45,928 bases of DNA from Bdellovibrionales bacterium (GCA_023301025.1 JALZUR010000003.1:1-45928), one strand, 5' to 3'. Positions 1-8,768 are shown, counted from the stretch's first letter. Program-made: numbers and translations. Notes: generated by a model not told the origin, from the letters alone.

Positions 1-74
1 CTGAGCTAGATATGAAAATTGATGAAACCTATGAACTTATAGACTCTGAAACTGAAGTAGCCTTAAACCAATAG
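1..74 (+). CDS. C-terminal tail of an upstream gene (partial)
   Basis: An open frame entering from the left edge reads 23 codons and stops with TAG at 72-74. The visible end is acidic (ends ETEVALNQ) and cannot be assigned to a family. It lies on the same strand as the exported protein that starts at 157, with 82 nt between them. Being so short, it is supported only by the open frame and by its position. Confidence 0.4.
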   Translation, partial: ELDMKIDETYELIDSETEVALNQ

Positions 75-78
75 CTCA

Positions 79-100
79 TCTATTCTATTCTATTCTATTT
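79..100. repeat. short pentanucleotide tandem repeat (TATTC, about 4 units)
   Basis: Four consecutive copies of a CTATT/TATTC unit, the last imperfect, lie between the stop at 74 and the exported protein that starts at 157. Four units is few for slippage-driven phase variation. The position upstream of a probable surface protein is the only reason to note it. Confidence 0.6.
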
Positions 101-156
101 CTTTATAGACCAAACTGCTGTTGAATATTTATTAAAATTCTTTTATCTATAAAAGT

Positions 157-843
157 GTGATAAAACGTGCTTTTTTCTTTATTCTATTCATAAGTCTAAA
201 TGTTAAGGCTTTAGCTAGCACACAAGCTTTTAGTGCATCTGAAATAAACAAACCTTTATTGGACTCTTATTCTTTTGTTTTTGCTTCAAACTATATAAAA
301 GACCCTCTACCTTTAGGCACAGATTTTAACATTGAACTCCAAGGTGGATATTTAAGAAACACTTCTCAAAATGAACTCTCAAGCAGAAATATTTACTATA
401 ATATTCTTTCAGCTCATAAAGGCATTTATTATAATCTAAGTTTAGATTTAAGTTTTTTAGGCCCAATTAATAAGAGTTTTCAAAATGGTTACTCTGCGGG
501 TGTCAGTCACATCTATGTCTTTTCAAATTTTACTTTTAAATCTAGAGTTTACTTTTCATCTTATAATATTGACGAAGTACTCAATTACAGAAACTTTGGA
601 GTAAATAGTCTCTTTTATTATAGAGTAAAATCTATTTACTTTGGTTTAGGTGTTGTGGCAGAAAGTGTAGATGTAGATATTCAAAATACAGAGGAAATTA
701 GCTCTAAAGAGTTTAAGTTCTTCTCTTACAGAGGTACAGGCTCATTACTCTATATTATAAAACAAAGTCGCATCTCTTTTGATATAACATACAGAAACGT
801 AGAAGCTTTTAACCTAAGCTTAAGTTATGGTTTTAGATTTTAA
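157..843 (+). CDS. exported, probably outer-membrane beta-barrel protein of unknown function
   Basis: The 228-residue product begins with a signal peptide (MIKRAFFF, then a hydrophobic run ending near KALA, residue 20). After that it alternates short Tyr/Phe/Ser-rich segments typical of transmembrane beta strands and ends in an aromatic residue (YGFRF), as barrel substrates of the BAM machinery do. No enzyme motif is visible. The start is a GTG at 157 without a convincing Shine-Dalgarno sequence. A TTGAAT at 121-126 with a weak AT-rich partner near 144-149 could be its promoter, which would leave almost no leader. The gene ends one base short of the convergent hldE-like gene. I do not recognise the family. 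Confidence 0.7.
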   Translation: MIKRAFFFILFISLNVKALASTQAFSASEINKPLLDSYSFVFASNYIKDPLPLGTDFNIELQGGYLRNTSQNELSSRNIYYNILSAHKGIYYNLSLDLSFLGPINKSFQNGYSAGVSHIYVFSNFTFKSRVYFSSYNIDEVLNYRNFGVNSLFYYRVKSIYFGLGVVAESVDVDIQNTEEISSKEFKFFSYRGTGSLLYIIKQSRISFDITYRNVEAFNLSLSYGFRF

Positions 844-844
844 A

Positions 845-1264
845 TTAATTACGAGATAATGATTTTTTAACTTTCTCAAATATATCTGTTGTTGAATGCC
901 CTTCATGAAAATTAAGACTCTTAACATCTCCGCCCCAAGACAAGACCTCTTTTGCTCCAATAATGTCAGAAACTTGATAGTCTCCTCCTTTAACCAAAAT
1001 CACAGGCTTAAGCTTAAGAATTAAATTAAGCGGGGTTTCTTCATCAAAAAGAAATACTTTACTCACACAGCTAAGAGCTTCTAAAAGTTCTTTTCTTTCT
1101 TCTTGAGATACTAAAGGCCTATCTTCACCTTTTAGACTCTTAACACTTTTATCAGAGTTTAATCCAACAACAAGTGCATCACCAAGAGCTCTAGCTTCTT
1201 TTAGGTACCTAACATGTCCAACATGTAAAATATCAAAACATCCATTTGTAAATACAGTTTTCAT
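845..1264 (-). CDS. hldE: D-glycero-beta-D-manno-heptose 1-phosphate adenylyltransferase (HldE C-domain type, standalone)
   Basis: The 139-residue protein is a single cytidylyltransferase-like nucleotidyltransferase domain. It carries TNGCFDILHVGH at residues 6-17 (the HxGH ATP-binding motif is at 14-17), a central LVKGGDY segment, and a STTDI stretch near residue 124 equivalent to the second nucleotide-binding motif. This is the adenylyltransferase half of HldE (also called RfaE2), which makes ADP-heptose for the LPS inner core. The kinase half is not present, so the organism probably encodes it elsewhere. It follows the RDD-family gene by 11 nt on the same strand and is probably cotranscribed with it. 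No strong ribosome binding site is visible. Confidence 0.9.
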   Translation of the reverse strand: MKTVFTNGCFDILHVGHVRYLKEARALGDALVVGLNSDKSVKSLKGEDRPLVSQEERKELLEALSCVSKVFLFDEETPLNLILKLKPVILVKGGDYQVSDIIGAKEVLSWGGDVKSLNFHEGHSTTDIFEKVKKSLSRN

Positions 1265-1275
1265 CTACTAGTGAT

Positions 1276-2133
1276 CTATTTTTTTTTCTCAACATACATG
1301 TGTATGCCAGAAAAGTAGTAGCCAAGATCTTTAGAAAAAAGAGATGACAGAATCGGAAGTGTCAAAATACCTGTTAAAACCGAAAAAATCTCTCTTATAG
1401 AAACTTTTAGAATATAGGATGTTTTTTTTTGATCAACCAAACTTCCCATTTGTAGACGGCAAGACCACTCCCCAAGACTTTTTCCATACACAGAGCGTGC
1501 CAAGATTTTATAAGATAAGTATAAGGCTACAAAAATTGCAGAAAAGTTAAGAACTGCAAGCTTTAAATCAAAAAAGAAAGATTCAACAGAATTAAATCCT
1601 AAAAAGTTAAGTGAAAAAGAAAGTGTTAAAACAGATCCTGCAAGAATCAACATCATATCAATAGTAACAGCAAAAAAAGACTCTACACTTTTCCTTGATT
1701 TCTTTTTAATAAGTCCATCGTGCCCAGAATGAAAAAGGATAGGCCTTAAAACCTCCGAAGACTCAAGTTGAATGTTGTCTTCTCCATCAATGTGAACCTG
1801 GCCATCACCCATCTCATCATTACCAATATCCATAAGGCCCGCATCAGAAAGTTTATAAGGTGAGTTATCATTACTCTGTGTAGCGTCTCTTAAAGATTGA
1901 CCACCAAGCTCTTCAGTATAAACTCCTGAACTTACACGATCCTTAAACCCAAGTCCGCCTGTGATTGGTTTAAGGTCTAATTTAAATGCAGAATCTACTT
2001 CATTGGAATCGAAAATAGAAAGAAGCTTTCCTGGCTCATCGACTTTTGACTCAGTTTTATTTAAGACACCTTTTGATGTTTCTTTAGCTAAGTTAAGTTT
2101 TTCATTAGTTTTTGGATCTTCGTAATCTGCCAT
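1276..2133 (-). CDS. RDD-family membrane protein with long soluble N-terminus
   Basis: The 285-residue product has about 145 hydrophilic, acidic, low-complexity residues followed by an RDD-type membrane domain. The domain has a first helix with a buried Asp (AVTIDMM, D159), a second helix near 188-212, a YGKSLGEW loop at 216-223 resembling the GKTPGK loop of RDD proteins, and a third helix near 245-266. RDD proteins are small inner-membrane proteins of mostly unknown, possibly transport-related, role. The N-terminal extension is longer than usual and lacks a recognisable domain. It precedes hldE by 11 nt. A weak AAAAGG lies about 11 nt ahead of the ATG. Confidence 0.75.
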   Translation of the reverse strand: MADYEDPKTNEKLNLAKETSKGVLNKTESKVDEPGKLLSIFDSNEVDSAFKLDLKPITGGLGFKDRVSSGVYTEELGGQSLRDATQSNDNSPYKLSDAGLMDIGNDEMGDGQVHIDGEDNIQLESSEVLRPILFHSGHDGLIKKKSRKSVESFFAVTIDMMLILAGSVLTLSFSLNFLGFNSVESFFFDLKLAVLNFSAIFVALYLSYKILARSVYGKSLGEWSCRLQMGSLVDQKKTSYILKVSIREIFSVLTGILTLPILSSLFSKDLGYYFSGIHMYVEKKK

Positions 2134-2244
2134 TGTTTTAAAAACCTTTTAATAAAATATTTTTGCAATTTTTTACAGAACTATAGATTTTTGTTTTTTA
2201 AATATATAGCCTTTTAAAAAAACTTTAATGCTATCTTTAAAACG

Positions 2245-2991
2245 TCACCAAAGCCCAAGTCTAGATTTTAGAATAGATATGCTAGCCACGCAAGCAGTTT
2301 CAACTCTTAGAATTTGAGAGCCTAAGGATAGCACCTCATAACCGCAGTTTGCAGCAGTATCAACTTCTGAGCTGCTAAAGCCCCCTTCACTGCCAACTAA
2401 AATAGATATATTTTTTATGGTTTCTGGGTAAGATTCACTGTGTTTTTCAATGGGCTTGGACTTAGAGTGCGTATCTTCATAGAGTATAAAGGCCCTATCT
2501 TCACTTTTAAGCTTTATCTGTAAAAGTTCATCAAGAGTAAGAGGCTCTCTTAACTCTAAAGCCTCTCCTCTGCCAGATTGCTGCATAGCTTGATTAACAA
2601 TTTTTAAAGCTCTCTTAGTTTTTAAAAGCATCTTTGTTTGATCTTTAAGAAATGAGTTTTCACACGAAATAAGCTGTATGGATTTAACTCCAAGTTCAAC
2701 TGATTTTTCAATAACCCTATCTATAACTTTTGGTTGAGAAAACGAAAGCTTTAAATGAATGTGTGGCTCTTTTAACTTTGGAAGCTGTCTTTTAGAGTTT
2801 ATTAAGACAACTGCATTTTTAGAATTCACTTCAACGACTTCAACAAGATAGGCATAGCCTTCATTGATTAATTCAAAATGATCGCCAACTTTTCTTCTGC
2901 AGACTTTAAAGATATGAGCGTATAAATTTTCAGTGATATCTATTTCTTTTGATTGAGAATCTAATGTCCCTTGCCACCAGTACCTTCTCAA
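2245..2991 (-). CDS. rsmE: 16S rRNA (uracil-1498-N3)-methyltransferase RsmE
   Basis: The 248-residue product shows the SPOUT-fold signature of RsmE near the C-terminus: GSEGGFS at 200-206 and LGSQILRVETA at 224-234, which form the AdoMet-binding knot. The N-terminus MRRYWW is typical of the family's PUA-like domain. It methylates U1498 of 16S rRNA in the decoding region. The start is a TTG that overlaps the TGA of prmA in a TTGA junction, so translation is probably coupled. prmA-rsmE adjacency is common in bacteria and supports both calls. Confidence 0.93.
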   Translation of the reverse strand: MRRYWWQGTLDSQSKEIDITENLYAHIFKVCRRKVGDHFELINEGYAYLVEVVEVNSKNAVVLINSKRQLPKLKEPHIHLKLSFSQPKVIDRVIEKSVELGVKSIQLISCENSFLKDQTKMLLKTKRALKIVNQAMQQSGRGEALELREPLTLDELLQIKLKSEDRAFILYEDTHSKSKPIEKHSESYPETIKNISILVGSEGGFSSSEVDTAANCGYEVLSLGSQILRVETACVASISILKSRLGLW

Positions 2992-3917
2992 ACCTTAACA
3001 CTCACTTCTTTTTTAAATTGAAGCATTGACCACTCATCTAATTGATCACTATGAATAAAAGTGTAACCAGTACCACTCGTAAATTCTTTTTTTACACGCT
3101 CAGCATTTTCGTTAAGAATGCCCGAAAGTATAATGTGCTTTGCTTGTGTATTAAAAATATGCTCTTTGATTTGTAGAAGTACACCATCAATAATGTTTGC
3201 AACAACAAGATCACATGGTTTTTTCATAACTTCATCATCAGGCGCGCAAACGTAAGTACAATCTACATTATTTAAATTTAGATTTTTTACAGCATTTTCC
3301 CTTGCCAGCTCATCTATTTCACACGCAACAATATTAGTAACACCTTTTTTAGCTAGAAAAATTGAAAGTACGGCAGAGCCAGCACCCCAATCTATAGCAG
3401 ATGCGATAGATTTTTCTAAGTATAAAGTTTTTGATAAAGCCTTTATGCAAAGTTTTGTAGTTGCATGTGTACCCGTTCCAAAAGCTAAGCCTGGCTCTAT
3501 ATAAATTGACGTTTCGTTGTCTTTTGTTTTAAAAAGTGACTTATCCCAGCTCGGAACAATCCAAAGATCTGTTAAAACTTTAAAAGGCTTAAAGTGTTTT
3601 TTCCATTCTAAAAGCCAATCCTTATTTTTTTCGACTAGAATTTTAAATGTGTACGGCTTAAGAAAAGAGAAATTTTCAATTTTATCTTTGAACTCAATAT
3701 CAAAAAAAGCAACAAGTTCAGTACTGTCTTTATCTAAAATTTCTGGAGTGTATTTAAAGTCTTTTTGCTCAAATTCTAAATCTTCAGACACTCCAAAAGC
3801 ACCAGCTTCGAACAAGTTATAGCTTAAAAGATCTTCTTCAACTTTAGCAACAGAGCTAACACATACTTTTAAATAGTGGGTTTTATTTTGTGGAGTACTC
3901 ATAGAGTTATTAAACAT
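2988..3917 (-). CDS. prmA: ribosomal protein L11 methyltransferase PrmA
   Basis: The 309-residue protein has the PrmA hallmark PGLAFGTGTHATT at 142-154, then the AdoMet-binding motif DWGAGSAVLS at 176-185 and a VANIIDG loop that takes the place of the catalytic NPPY-type motif. The N-terminal 130 residues correspond to the L11-recognition domain, which is poorly conserved in sequence. It trimethylates ribosomal protein L11 in the cytoplasm. The first ATG is used here; a second in-frame ATG five codons later (3902) is equally possible because neither has a clear ribosome binding site. It sits 12 nt after csrA and overlaps rsmE by 4 nt. Confidence 0.95.
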   Translation of the reverse strand: MFNNSMSTPQNKTHYLKVCVSSVAKVEEDLLSYNLFEAGAFGVSEDLEFEQKDFKYTPEILDKDSTELVAFFDIEFKDKIENFSFLKPYTFKILVEKNKDWLLEWKKHFKPFKVLTDLWIVPSWDKSLFKTKDNETSIYIEPGLAFGTGTHATTKLCIKALSKTLYLEKSIASAIDWGAGSAVLSIFLAKKGVTNIVACEIDELARENAVKNLNLNNVDCTYVCAPDDEVMKKPCDLVVANIIDGVLLQIKEHIFNTQAKHIILSGILNENAERVKKEFTSGTGYTFIHSDQLDEWSMLQFKKEVSVKV

Positions 3918-3929
3918 TTAATTTATAAA

Positions 3930-4160
3930 TTAATGATCTTTTAAGTGAGCTGTATCAGAGTTTGAATTAGAACTTTTGTTTTGAGATTTCGAGGAGGTAA
4001 CATGATCTGTTTTTATGTTAAGCTCTTCTCTTTGAACTTTCATATCAGCAGGAGCCTCGACACCAATGCGCACCTGCTTTCCTTTTAGTTGGACAACACG
4101 AATGTATATGTCATCCCCAATCTTTATAGTTTCCCCAACCTTCCTAGTAAGGACCAACAT
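3930..4160 (-). CDS. csrA: carbon storage regulator CsrA
   Basis: The 76-residue protein begins [10 protein letters not shown] and contains the VQREEL segment that places the RNA-contacting Arg, so it is a normal CsrA/RsmA homodimer subunit that binds GGA motifs in mRNA leaders. The ATG at 4160 is chosen over a TTG two codons upstream because AGGAG stands 8 nt before it. The last ~20 residues form a Ser/Asn-rich, charged tail beyond the roughly 60-residue core. Its neighbours downstream are prmA and rsmE rather than flagellar genes, so the context does not suggest a FliW-linked role. Confidence 0.93.
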   Translation of the reverse strand: MLVLTRKVGETIKIGDDIYIRVVQLKGKQVRIGVEAPADMKVQREELNIKTDHVTSSKSQNKSSNSNSDTAHLKDH

Positions 4161-4317
4161 GCTCAAAACTCCTGAATTAAGTTAAAGAACTTAGTTAAAT
4201 ATTATAGGTTCAGATGTCAATCAAGATCACCCAAATAGACGACAGGGTATTTATTATACACCTTGAAGCTTATATTCTGCCCATAATTTAAGAGTATGCT
4301 TAGATTTCTTAATTAAT

Positions 4318-5268
4318 TTAACTCTTGTTTAAAAGCTCCTTAATAGAACCTATGGCACCCAAAGATGTTGAAGACTCATAAGGAATATACACCTTATCCC
4401 CTTCTTTTTGAGCGAACTTTCCAAACTCTTCTAGGTAATTAGTGGCAATTAAAAACTGCGTGGCAAGCTGAGGGTCTCCAATCGCAGCTTTAATTTCATC
4501 AATAGCTTTTCTTTTAGCTTGTGCTACTAAAGAAATAGCTTCAGCCTCACCTTGTGCAGAATTGATTCTAGACTCTTTATCTCCCTCAGAAATATTAATC
4601 TGCTCTTGTCTTTCACCCTCTGAGCGATGAATTTTGGCCTGTTTATCACCTTCTGCTGTTAGAACTTGAGCTCGTCTTTCACGCTCAGCCTGCATTTGCT
4701 TCTCCATTGCATTTTGAATGTCTGCAGGTGGTGAGATGTTTTTCAATTCAACTCTATTTACTTTTGTGCCCCATTTATCTGTAGCTTCATCTAAAATAAA
4801 CTTAAGCTTCGAATTTATAACATCTCTTGAACCTAGAGTTTCATCTAAGTCCATCTCACCAATAACATTTCTTAAAGATGTTTGCGCCAACTGACTTACA
4901 GCAATTGGCAGATTAGAGATTTCGTAAGTAGCTTTTACAGGGTCCATAATTTGAATGTATAAAAGCGCATCGATATCAATAGTCACATTATCTCTAGTAA
5001 TCACAGCTTGCTGGGGAATATCTACAACACTTTCTCTTAAATCAATACGTGAGGTTAAAAACATTCCGCCTGAATCAACCCAAAAAATAGGTCTTGGTTT
5101 ATCTATGAAAGGCACAAGAAAGTTTAACCCATTGTTTAAAGTTCTAGTATAACTTCCAAGTTTTTCAATAATCATACACTCACTCTGCCTAACGACCTTG
5201 ATACCTGCAGAGAGCGTTACAACTCCTAAGATAATAACAGAGAGTGCTAAAAGAACTCCTATAGACAT
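4318..5268 (-). CDS. SPFH/stomatin-like membrane protein (QmcA/paraslipin type)
   Basis: The 316-residue protein has one N-terminal membrane helix (about residues 4-24), then an SPFH (band 7) domain. It next has a long charged helical stretch rich in Glu/Gln/Ala/Arg (EKQMQAERERRAQVLTAEGD and repeats of EGDKQ/EGERQ) and a short C-terminal domain. This is the pattern of QmcA/slipin-2 proteins, which assemble into large membrane-associated cages and mark lipid microdomains. The ATG at 5268 is preferred to an upstream TTG because GGAGGT lies directly before it. The NfeD-type partner is encoded 69 nt upstream on the same strand, the usual arrangement. The protein contains no catalytic residues. 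Confidence 0.9.
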   Translation of the reverse strand: MSIGVLLALSVIILGVVTLSAGIKVVRQSECMIIEKLGSYTRTLNNGLNFLVPFIDKPRPIFWVDSGGMFLTSRIDLRESVVDIPQQAVITRDNVTIDIDALLYIQIMDPVKATYEISNLPIAVSQLAQTSLRNVIGEMDLDETLGSRDVINSKLKFILDEATDKWGTKVNRVELKNISPPADIQNAMEKQMQAERERRAQVLTAEGDKQAKIHRSEGERQEQINISEGDKESRINSAQGEAEAISLVAQAKRKAIDEIKAAIGDPQLATQFLIATNYLEEFGKFAQKEGDKVYIPYESSTSLGAIGSIKELLNKS

Positions 5269-5337
5269 ATAAACCTCCAAAGATTTTTGTTTTTATAGAA
5301 CATTGTATTTTTTCATAATTAAAATTTCAAATTTAAG

Positions 5338-5823
5338 CTATTCAAATGTATCAACTTCTAGCTTGTTGCCATTGACCTTAATAACTTTGATATTCTGACC
5401 AACTCTAAAATTGGTAGAAGACTTAGATGAATATACAGTCCAAATATCTCCGTAAAGTTTGGCTTCTCCAAACTCTTGTAAAGATTCATCACCTGCAAAA
5501 GCTTTTGTAACTTTTAAGGTTTTTCCTACAAGTCCATCAACATTGGTTAATTTTGAGGAGCTGTTGTTAGACGCTTTTATTTTATTCATAAAAAGGTAGA
5601 CCATTATAAAGAGACTTAAACCTAAAGACAAAAGTACAAGCACCCAATTGCCAACAAAGGCTGCAGGAACAGCAGCTAAACCAAAGGCTAGCCCAATAGG
5701 TAAGAGTATAAAACCTGGAGCAAAAACCTCTAAGGCGCACAAGAAAACAGAAATAACAGCAAAGACTTCCCACAATTTAAAAGAAAAACCAAAAATTAAA
5801 ATTTCTATAGATGAGCCATACAT
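5338..5823 (-). CDS. NfeD-family membrane protein, partner of the SPFH protein
   Basis: The 161-residue product has three closely spaced hydrophobic helices in its first ~85 residues. These are followed by an OB-fold-like soluble domain beginning LVGKTLKVTKAF, with GEAKLYGDIWTVYS and VGQNIKVIKVNGNKLEV. This is the short NfeD form without the N-terminal ClpP-like protease. NfeD proteins are encoded next to, and bind, stomatin-family proteins. AGGTT precedes the ATG by 6 nt. The first gene of a two-gene unit with the SPFH gene, it is divergent from the transglycosylase gene at 5999. Confidence 0.88.
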   Translation of the reverse strand: MYGSSIEILIFGFSFKLWEVFAVISVFLCALEVFAPGFILLPIGLAFGLAAVPAAFVGNWVLVLLSLGLSLFIMVYLFMNKIKASNNSSSKLTNVDGLVGKTLKVTKAFAGDESLQEFGEAKLYGDIWTVYSSKSSTNFRVGQNIKVIKVNGNKLEVDTFE

Positions 5824-5998
5824 AAAATTAACCTAGTTTGGTTTTTTAAAAGCTGCAACGATTACCTGAAATGAGTTCACAACTGAATAACTCTTTATTT
5901 CGTTATTTATACTTATCTTGATCAATAGCTAAAAGACCTAGACCAGAGGCTTTTAGTTCCTTTACGACATCAATGATCTTAGGTAAAACTAAGGTGGA

Positions 5999-6853
5999 AT
6001 GAGGGTTTGGATCTTAATAATTTTTTTTCTTTTATCAGTTAGTGAAGCTTGGGCCAAACAATCTAAGCCAGATATTCCTATACAGATCAACCCAAGAGTG
6101 AACCACTGGATAAAGGTTTTTCAAAGAAATAAAAAAAGTTACTTTAACTCATGGCTTGTCCGCTCTGAAAAAAAACTCCCAAAAATAAAGGCCTTGTTAA
6201 AAAGAAGAAATCTTCCTGTTGATTTAGCTTACCTTCCACTTATTGAAAGTGGTCTAAACCCTAAAGCAGTTAGCTCAGCTCAAGCCGTTGGCTACTGGCA
6301 GTTTATAAAGCCAACAGCTCTTTTTTATGGGTTAGAGATAAACTGGTGGCTTGATGAAAGACACGATCTAATAAAAAGCACATGGGCTGCGGCTCAGTAC
6401 TTGGACAGACTTTATGACATATTTGGAGACTGGTACCTTGCACTTTCAGGCTACAATATGGGTGAGACTCGTTTGCGTAAACTTATAAAAAGACATAAAA
6501 CGAAAAACTTTTGGAAACTTTCTAGGCTTAAAGGCTTTCCAAAAGAAACGAGAGACTATGTGCCTAAATACTTAGCTGCAACAATCATCTTAAAAAACCC
6601 CTCATTTTATGGGTTTAAAAATCCCATTAATGTGAGACGAACCAAATACTCTTATCAATTTGTTCCAGGCGGCACTGATCTTTATGATTTATCAAGGAAG
6701 TTTGACATCTCTAGTGAGCTTTTAAAGGAGTTAAACCCTGAGCTTAAGCGCTACGTCGTGCCAAAAGGTATCCGCTCTCACAGAATCAGAGTCCCTGAAA
6801 ATTTTCGTTCAAAGGTGTCCTTGTATCTTTCTAAAAAATCTGAAACTTTTTAA
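5999..6853 (+). CDS. exported lytic murein transglycosylase, MltD-like
   Basis: The 284-residue protein starts with a signal peptide (MRVWILIIFFLL to about AWA, residue 19). It then carries a family-1 lytic transglycosylase domain: catalytic Glu83 in LIESGLNP, AVGYWQF at 96-102, SGYNMGE at 150-156 and ETRDYVPKYLA near 183-193. These are MltD-type motifs. A C-terminal segment (about 220-270, TDLYDLSRKFDISSELLKE) resembles a LysM repeat that would hold it on peptidoglycan. It cleaves MurNAc-GlcNAc bonds in the periplasm to give 1,6-anhydro ends. No lipobox is present, unlike E. coli MltD. lysC follows after 26 nt. Confidence 0.88.
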   Translation: MRVWILIIFFLLSVSEAWAKQSKPDIPIQINPRVNHWIKVFQRNKKSYFNSWLVRSEKKLPKIKALLKRRNLPVDLAYLPLIESGLNPKAVSSAQAVGYWQFIKPTALFYGLEINWWLDERHDLIKSTWAAAQYLDRLYDIFGDWYLALSGYNMGETRLRKLIKRHKTKNFWKLSRLKGFPKETRDYVPKYLAATIILKNPSFYGFKNPINVRRTKYSYQFVPGGTDLYDLSRKFDISSELLKELNPELKRYVVPKGIRSHRIRVPENFRSKVSLYLSKKSETF

Positions 6854-6879
6854 TTCTAACCCCGAAAAGTTGAGTCATC

Positions 6880-8046
6880 ATGAGAGTTTTAAAATTTGGC
6901 GGCAAAAGTCTTAGCACACTAGAGTCCATTAATCGCTTAGCTGAAAAGGTCAGTGCCTTTAAAGACAAAGATTTTATAATTGTAGTAAGTGCAATGGGAA
7001 ACTCCACAGAAGACCTAATTAAAATGGCTGAAGATGCAGGACCAACAACGCTAAACAACGAGTCAAAACGAGAGATCGACATGCTTTTAGGTTCAGGTGA
7101 GCGCGTGAGTGCAGCCTTATTTAGCTTAGCCTTACAAAAGTATGGCCGAAAGACTCAAAGTTTTACTGGAAGTCAGGCCGGTATTTTAACTAAAGGTCCG
7201 CATAACAATGCATCAATTGCTGAGATAAAACCAGAAAGAATAAACAAAGCTCTTGATGAAAACTCAATCCCAATAGTTGCAGGATTTCAAGGCGTTGATC
7301 CTGAAAGTAAAAATGTCACTACTCTCGGACGCGGAGGCTCAGATCTAACAGCACTCTTTTTAGCAAAGCATTACAAGGGTCATGCTGAACTCTATAAGAG
7401 TGTAGGCGGCATTTACACAGCTGATCCTTCTACTGTTAAAGAGGCTTTACTGATAAAAAAACTAAACAGTAACTATTTAAATGAAATTTGCTTTTGGGGC
7501 ACAAAAGCCTTGCACACTAAAGCCTCTTTACTAGCAGCAGAAGAATCATTAGATTTTAGCTTTTATGATGATCAAGACTTTAGAGTACAAACTGAAGTTG
7601 TGAAAAACTCAAAACAAAGCAATCTAAACATTTGCAAACTAAATAACGTTGGAGTGCTTTTATGCACAAATCAAACTATTGGCGATGGTTTTAATTTAAT
7701 CAAAGAGAAATTAGGTGCTGATAATATAAACATATTAGCCTCTGCAGAAGATCAAAACACATCAAGGTTTTTAATAGACTTTAAAGATCTAAACACAAGT
7801 TTAATAAATTTTGAAAAAGATATCGAACCTCAAAATTTAGACTTTAAAGCCATCTCGTTTGTATCAAATACATATTTAAGTGCCGCACAAAACAAAAAAG
7901 CTTTTAAAATTTCAAAAAATTATGATGTTAAAAGAGTTTTAACATCTCAAAATAGAATTACTTTTTTTATGAGAGCATCAAAAGAGGATCAATTGATCAA
8001 TGAACTTCACCAAGAGATCGTTTTACCATCCCAAGATAAAAAATGA
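6880..8046 (+). CDS. lysC: aspartate kinase
   Basis: The 388-residue protein has KFGGKS at the N-terminus (usually KFGGTS), GSGERVSA near 71-78, GFQGVD and the TTLGRGGSDLTA nucleotide/aspartate-binding motif, YKSVGGIYTADP and FWGTKALHTKA. The C-terminal ~130 residues match the position of the ACT regulatory domains, but they are diverged and somewhat short. The enzyme phosphorylates aspartate, opening the lysine/threonine/methionine/diaminopimelate branch. It has no fused homoserine dehydrogenase. The last 40 nt overlap the end of the convergent SDR gene. Confidence 0.9.
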   Translation: MRVLKFGGKSLSTLESINRLAEKVSAFKDKDFIIVVSAMGNSTEDLIKMAEDAGPTTLNNESKREIDMLLGSGERVSAALFSLALQKYGRKTQSFTGSQAGILTKGPHNNASIAEIKPERINKALDENSIPIVAGFQGVDPESKNVTTLGRGGSDLTALFLAKHYKGHAELYKSVGGIYTADPSTVKEALLIKKLNSNYLNEICFWGTKALHTKASLLAAEESLDFSFYDDQDFRVQTEVVKNSKQSNLNICKLNNVGVLLCTNQTIGDGFNLIKEKLGADNINILASAEDQNTSRFLIDFKDLNTSLINFEKDIEPQNLDFKAISFVSNTYLSAAQNKKAFKISKNYDVKRVLTSQNRITFFMRASKEDQLINELHQEIVLPSQDKK

Positions 8047-8768
8047 GCCTCTTTACCTGTAAGTGTGTCATCTAAAACACCTATTATATTCGCACCAGCC
8101 TCTTCAGGACTATGCAATTTATAACTTGTTTTTCCAATAAAAGGCTTTGAAAGATTCGTAACTGTTGTGCCTGGGTGAATAGAGACGACTGAGATATTTG
8201 AGGCACGTCTTGAGCTCTCAATGGCTACGTTCTTTAAAAACATATTTAGTGCAGCTTTAGACATTCTGTAGCCATACCAGCCACCTAATCCATTTTCAGT
8301 AATACTACCTACTTTAGCTGAAACTGAAGAAAAAAGTGTGGGATCCTTTTTTTTAAAAAAATTTTTAAATACCTTATAAAGTAAAACAGAGATTAAGGTG
8401 TTTACTTGATAAAGTTCCATTAGACTTTTAACATCACAGTCTTCAATTTTTCGTTCAGGATTAATATCTTTTTTTTCATCATGAAGCACACCAATGCTAT
8501 TGATGATGAAGTCTATGGAGGTTAATTTTTGAGAGACTTTAATTAAAGAGGATTCAGAGTTTGGATCACAAAGATGTAGCTCTATTCTGTCTGTATTATC
8601 TTTATAATACTCAAAGAGATCTGATGACCTTTCTTCATTTCTATAAAGTGCGTGAACTTTTACATCAGTTTTTTCAACTAAAGCCTTTACAATTCCAAGC
8701 CCAATGCCACGTCCAGCTCCAAACACCAAACCAACATGCGCTTCAGAAAAACAAAATTTTTTTTGCAC
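8007..8768 (-). CDS. short-chain dehydrogenase/reductase (C-factor-like SDR)
   Basis: The 253-residue SDR shows the dinucleotide motif GAGRGIG at 17-23, NSIG at 90-93 in place of NNAG, a serine stretch near 147-150 and the catalytic Tyr167-x3-Lys171. The fold and length fit the C-factor/CsgA-like classical SDRs, whose substrates are mostly unknown. It begins with GTG preceded by AGGTGG. It is the last gene of a leftward group with flavin reductase, glutathione-peroxidase-like and photolyase genes. SDRs of this type recur in light and singlet-oxygen response clusters of other proteobacteria, which suggests a stress-linked role. Confidence 0.85.
   Translation of the reverse strand: MQKKFCFSEAHVGLVFGAGRGIGLGIVKALVEKTDVKVHALYRNEERSSDLFEYYKDNTDRIELHLCDPNSESSLIKVSQKLTSIDFIINSIGVLHDEKKDINPERKIEDCDVKSLMELYQVNTLISVLLYKVFKNFFKKKDPTLFSSVSAKVGSITENGLGGWYGYRMSKAALNMFLKNVAIESSRRASNISVVSIHPGTTVTNLSKPFIGKTSYKLHSPEEAGANIIGVLDDTLTGKEAHFLSWDGKTISW

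Noticed and set aside
79-100. Phase-variable repeat controlling the surface protein at 157
   Set aside because: Only four TATTC units are present, and they lie outside the likely promoter spacer. Slippage control is not supported.
4161-4166. TTG start two codons upstream for csrA
   Set aside because: AGGAG is spaced correctly for the ATG at 4160, and family members start MLVLTRK.
4201-4220. Perfect TTGACA and TATAAT on the minus strand ahead of csrA
   Set aside because: They are only 8 bp apart instead of about 17, so they cannot form one sigma-70 promoter. TATAAT alone may still be a -10 element with a weak -35.
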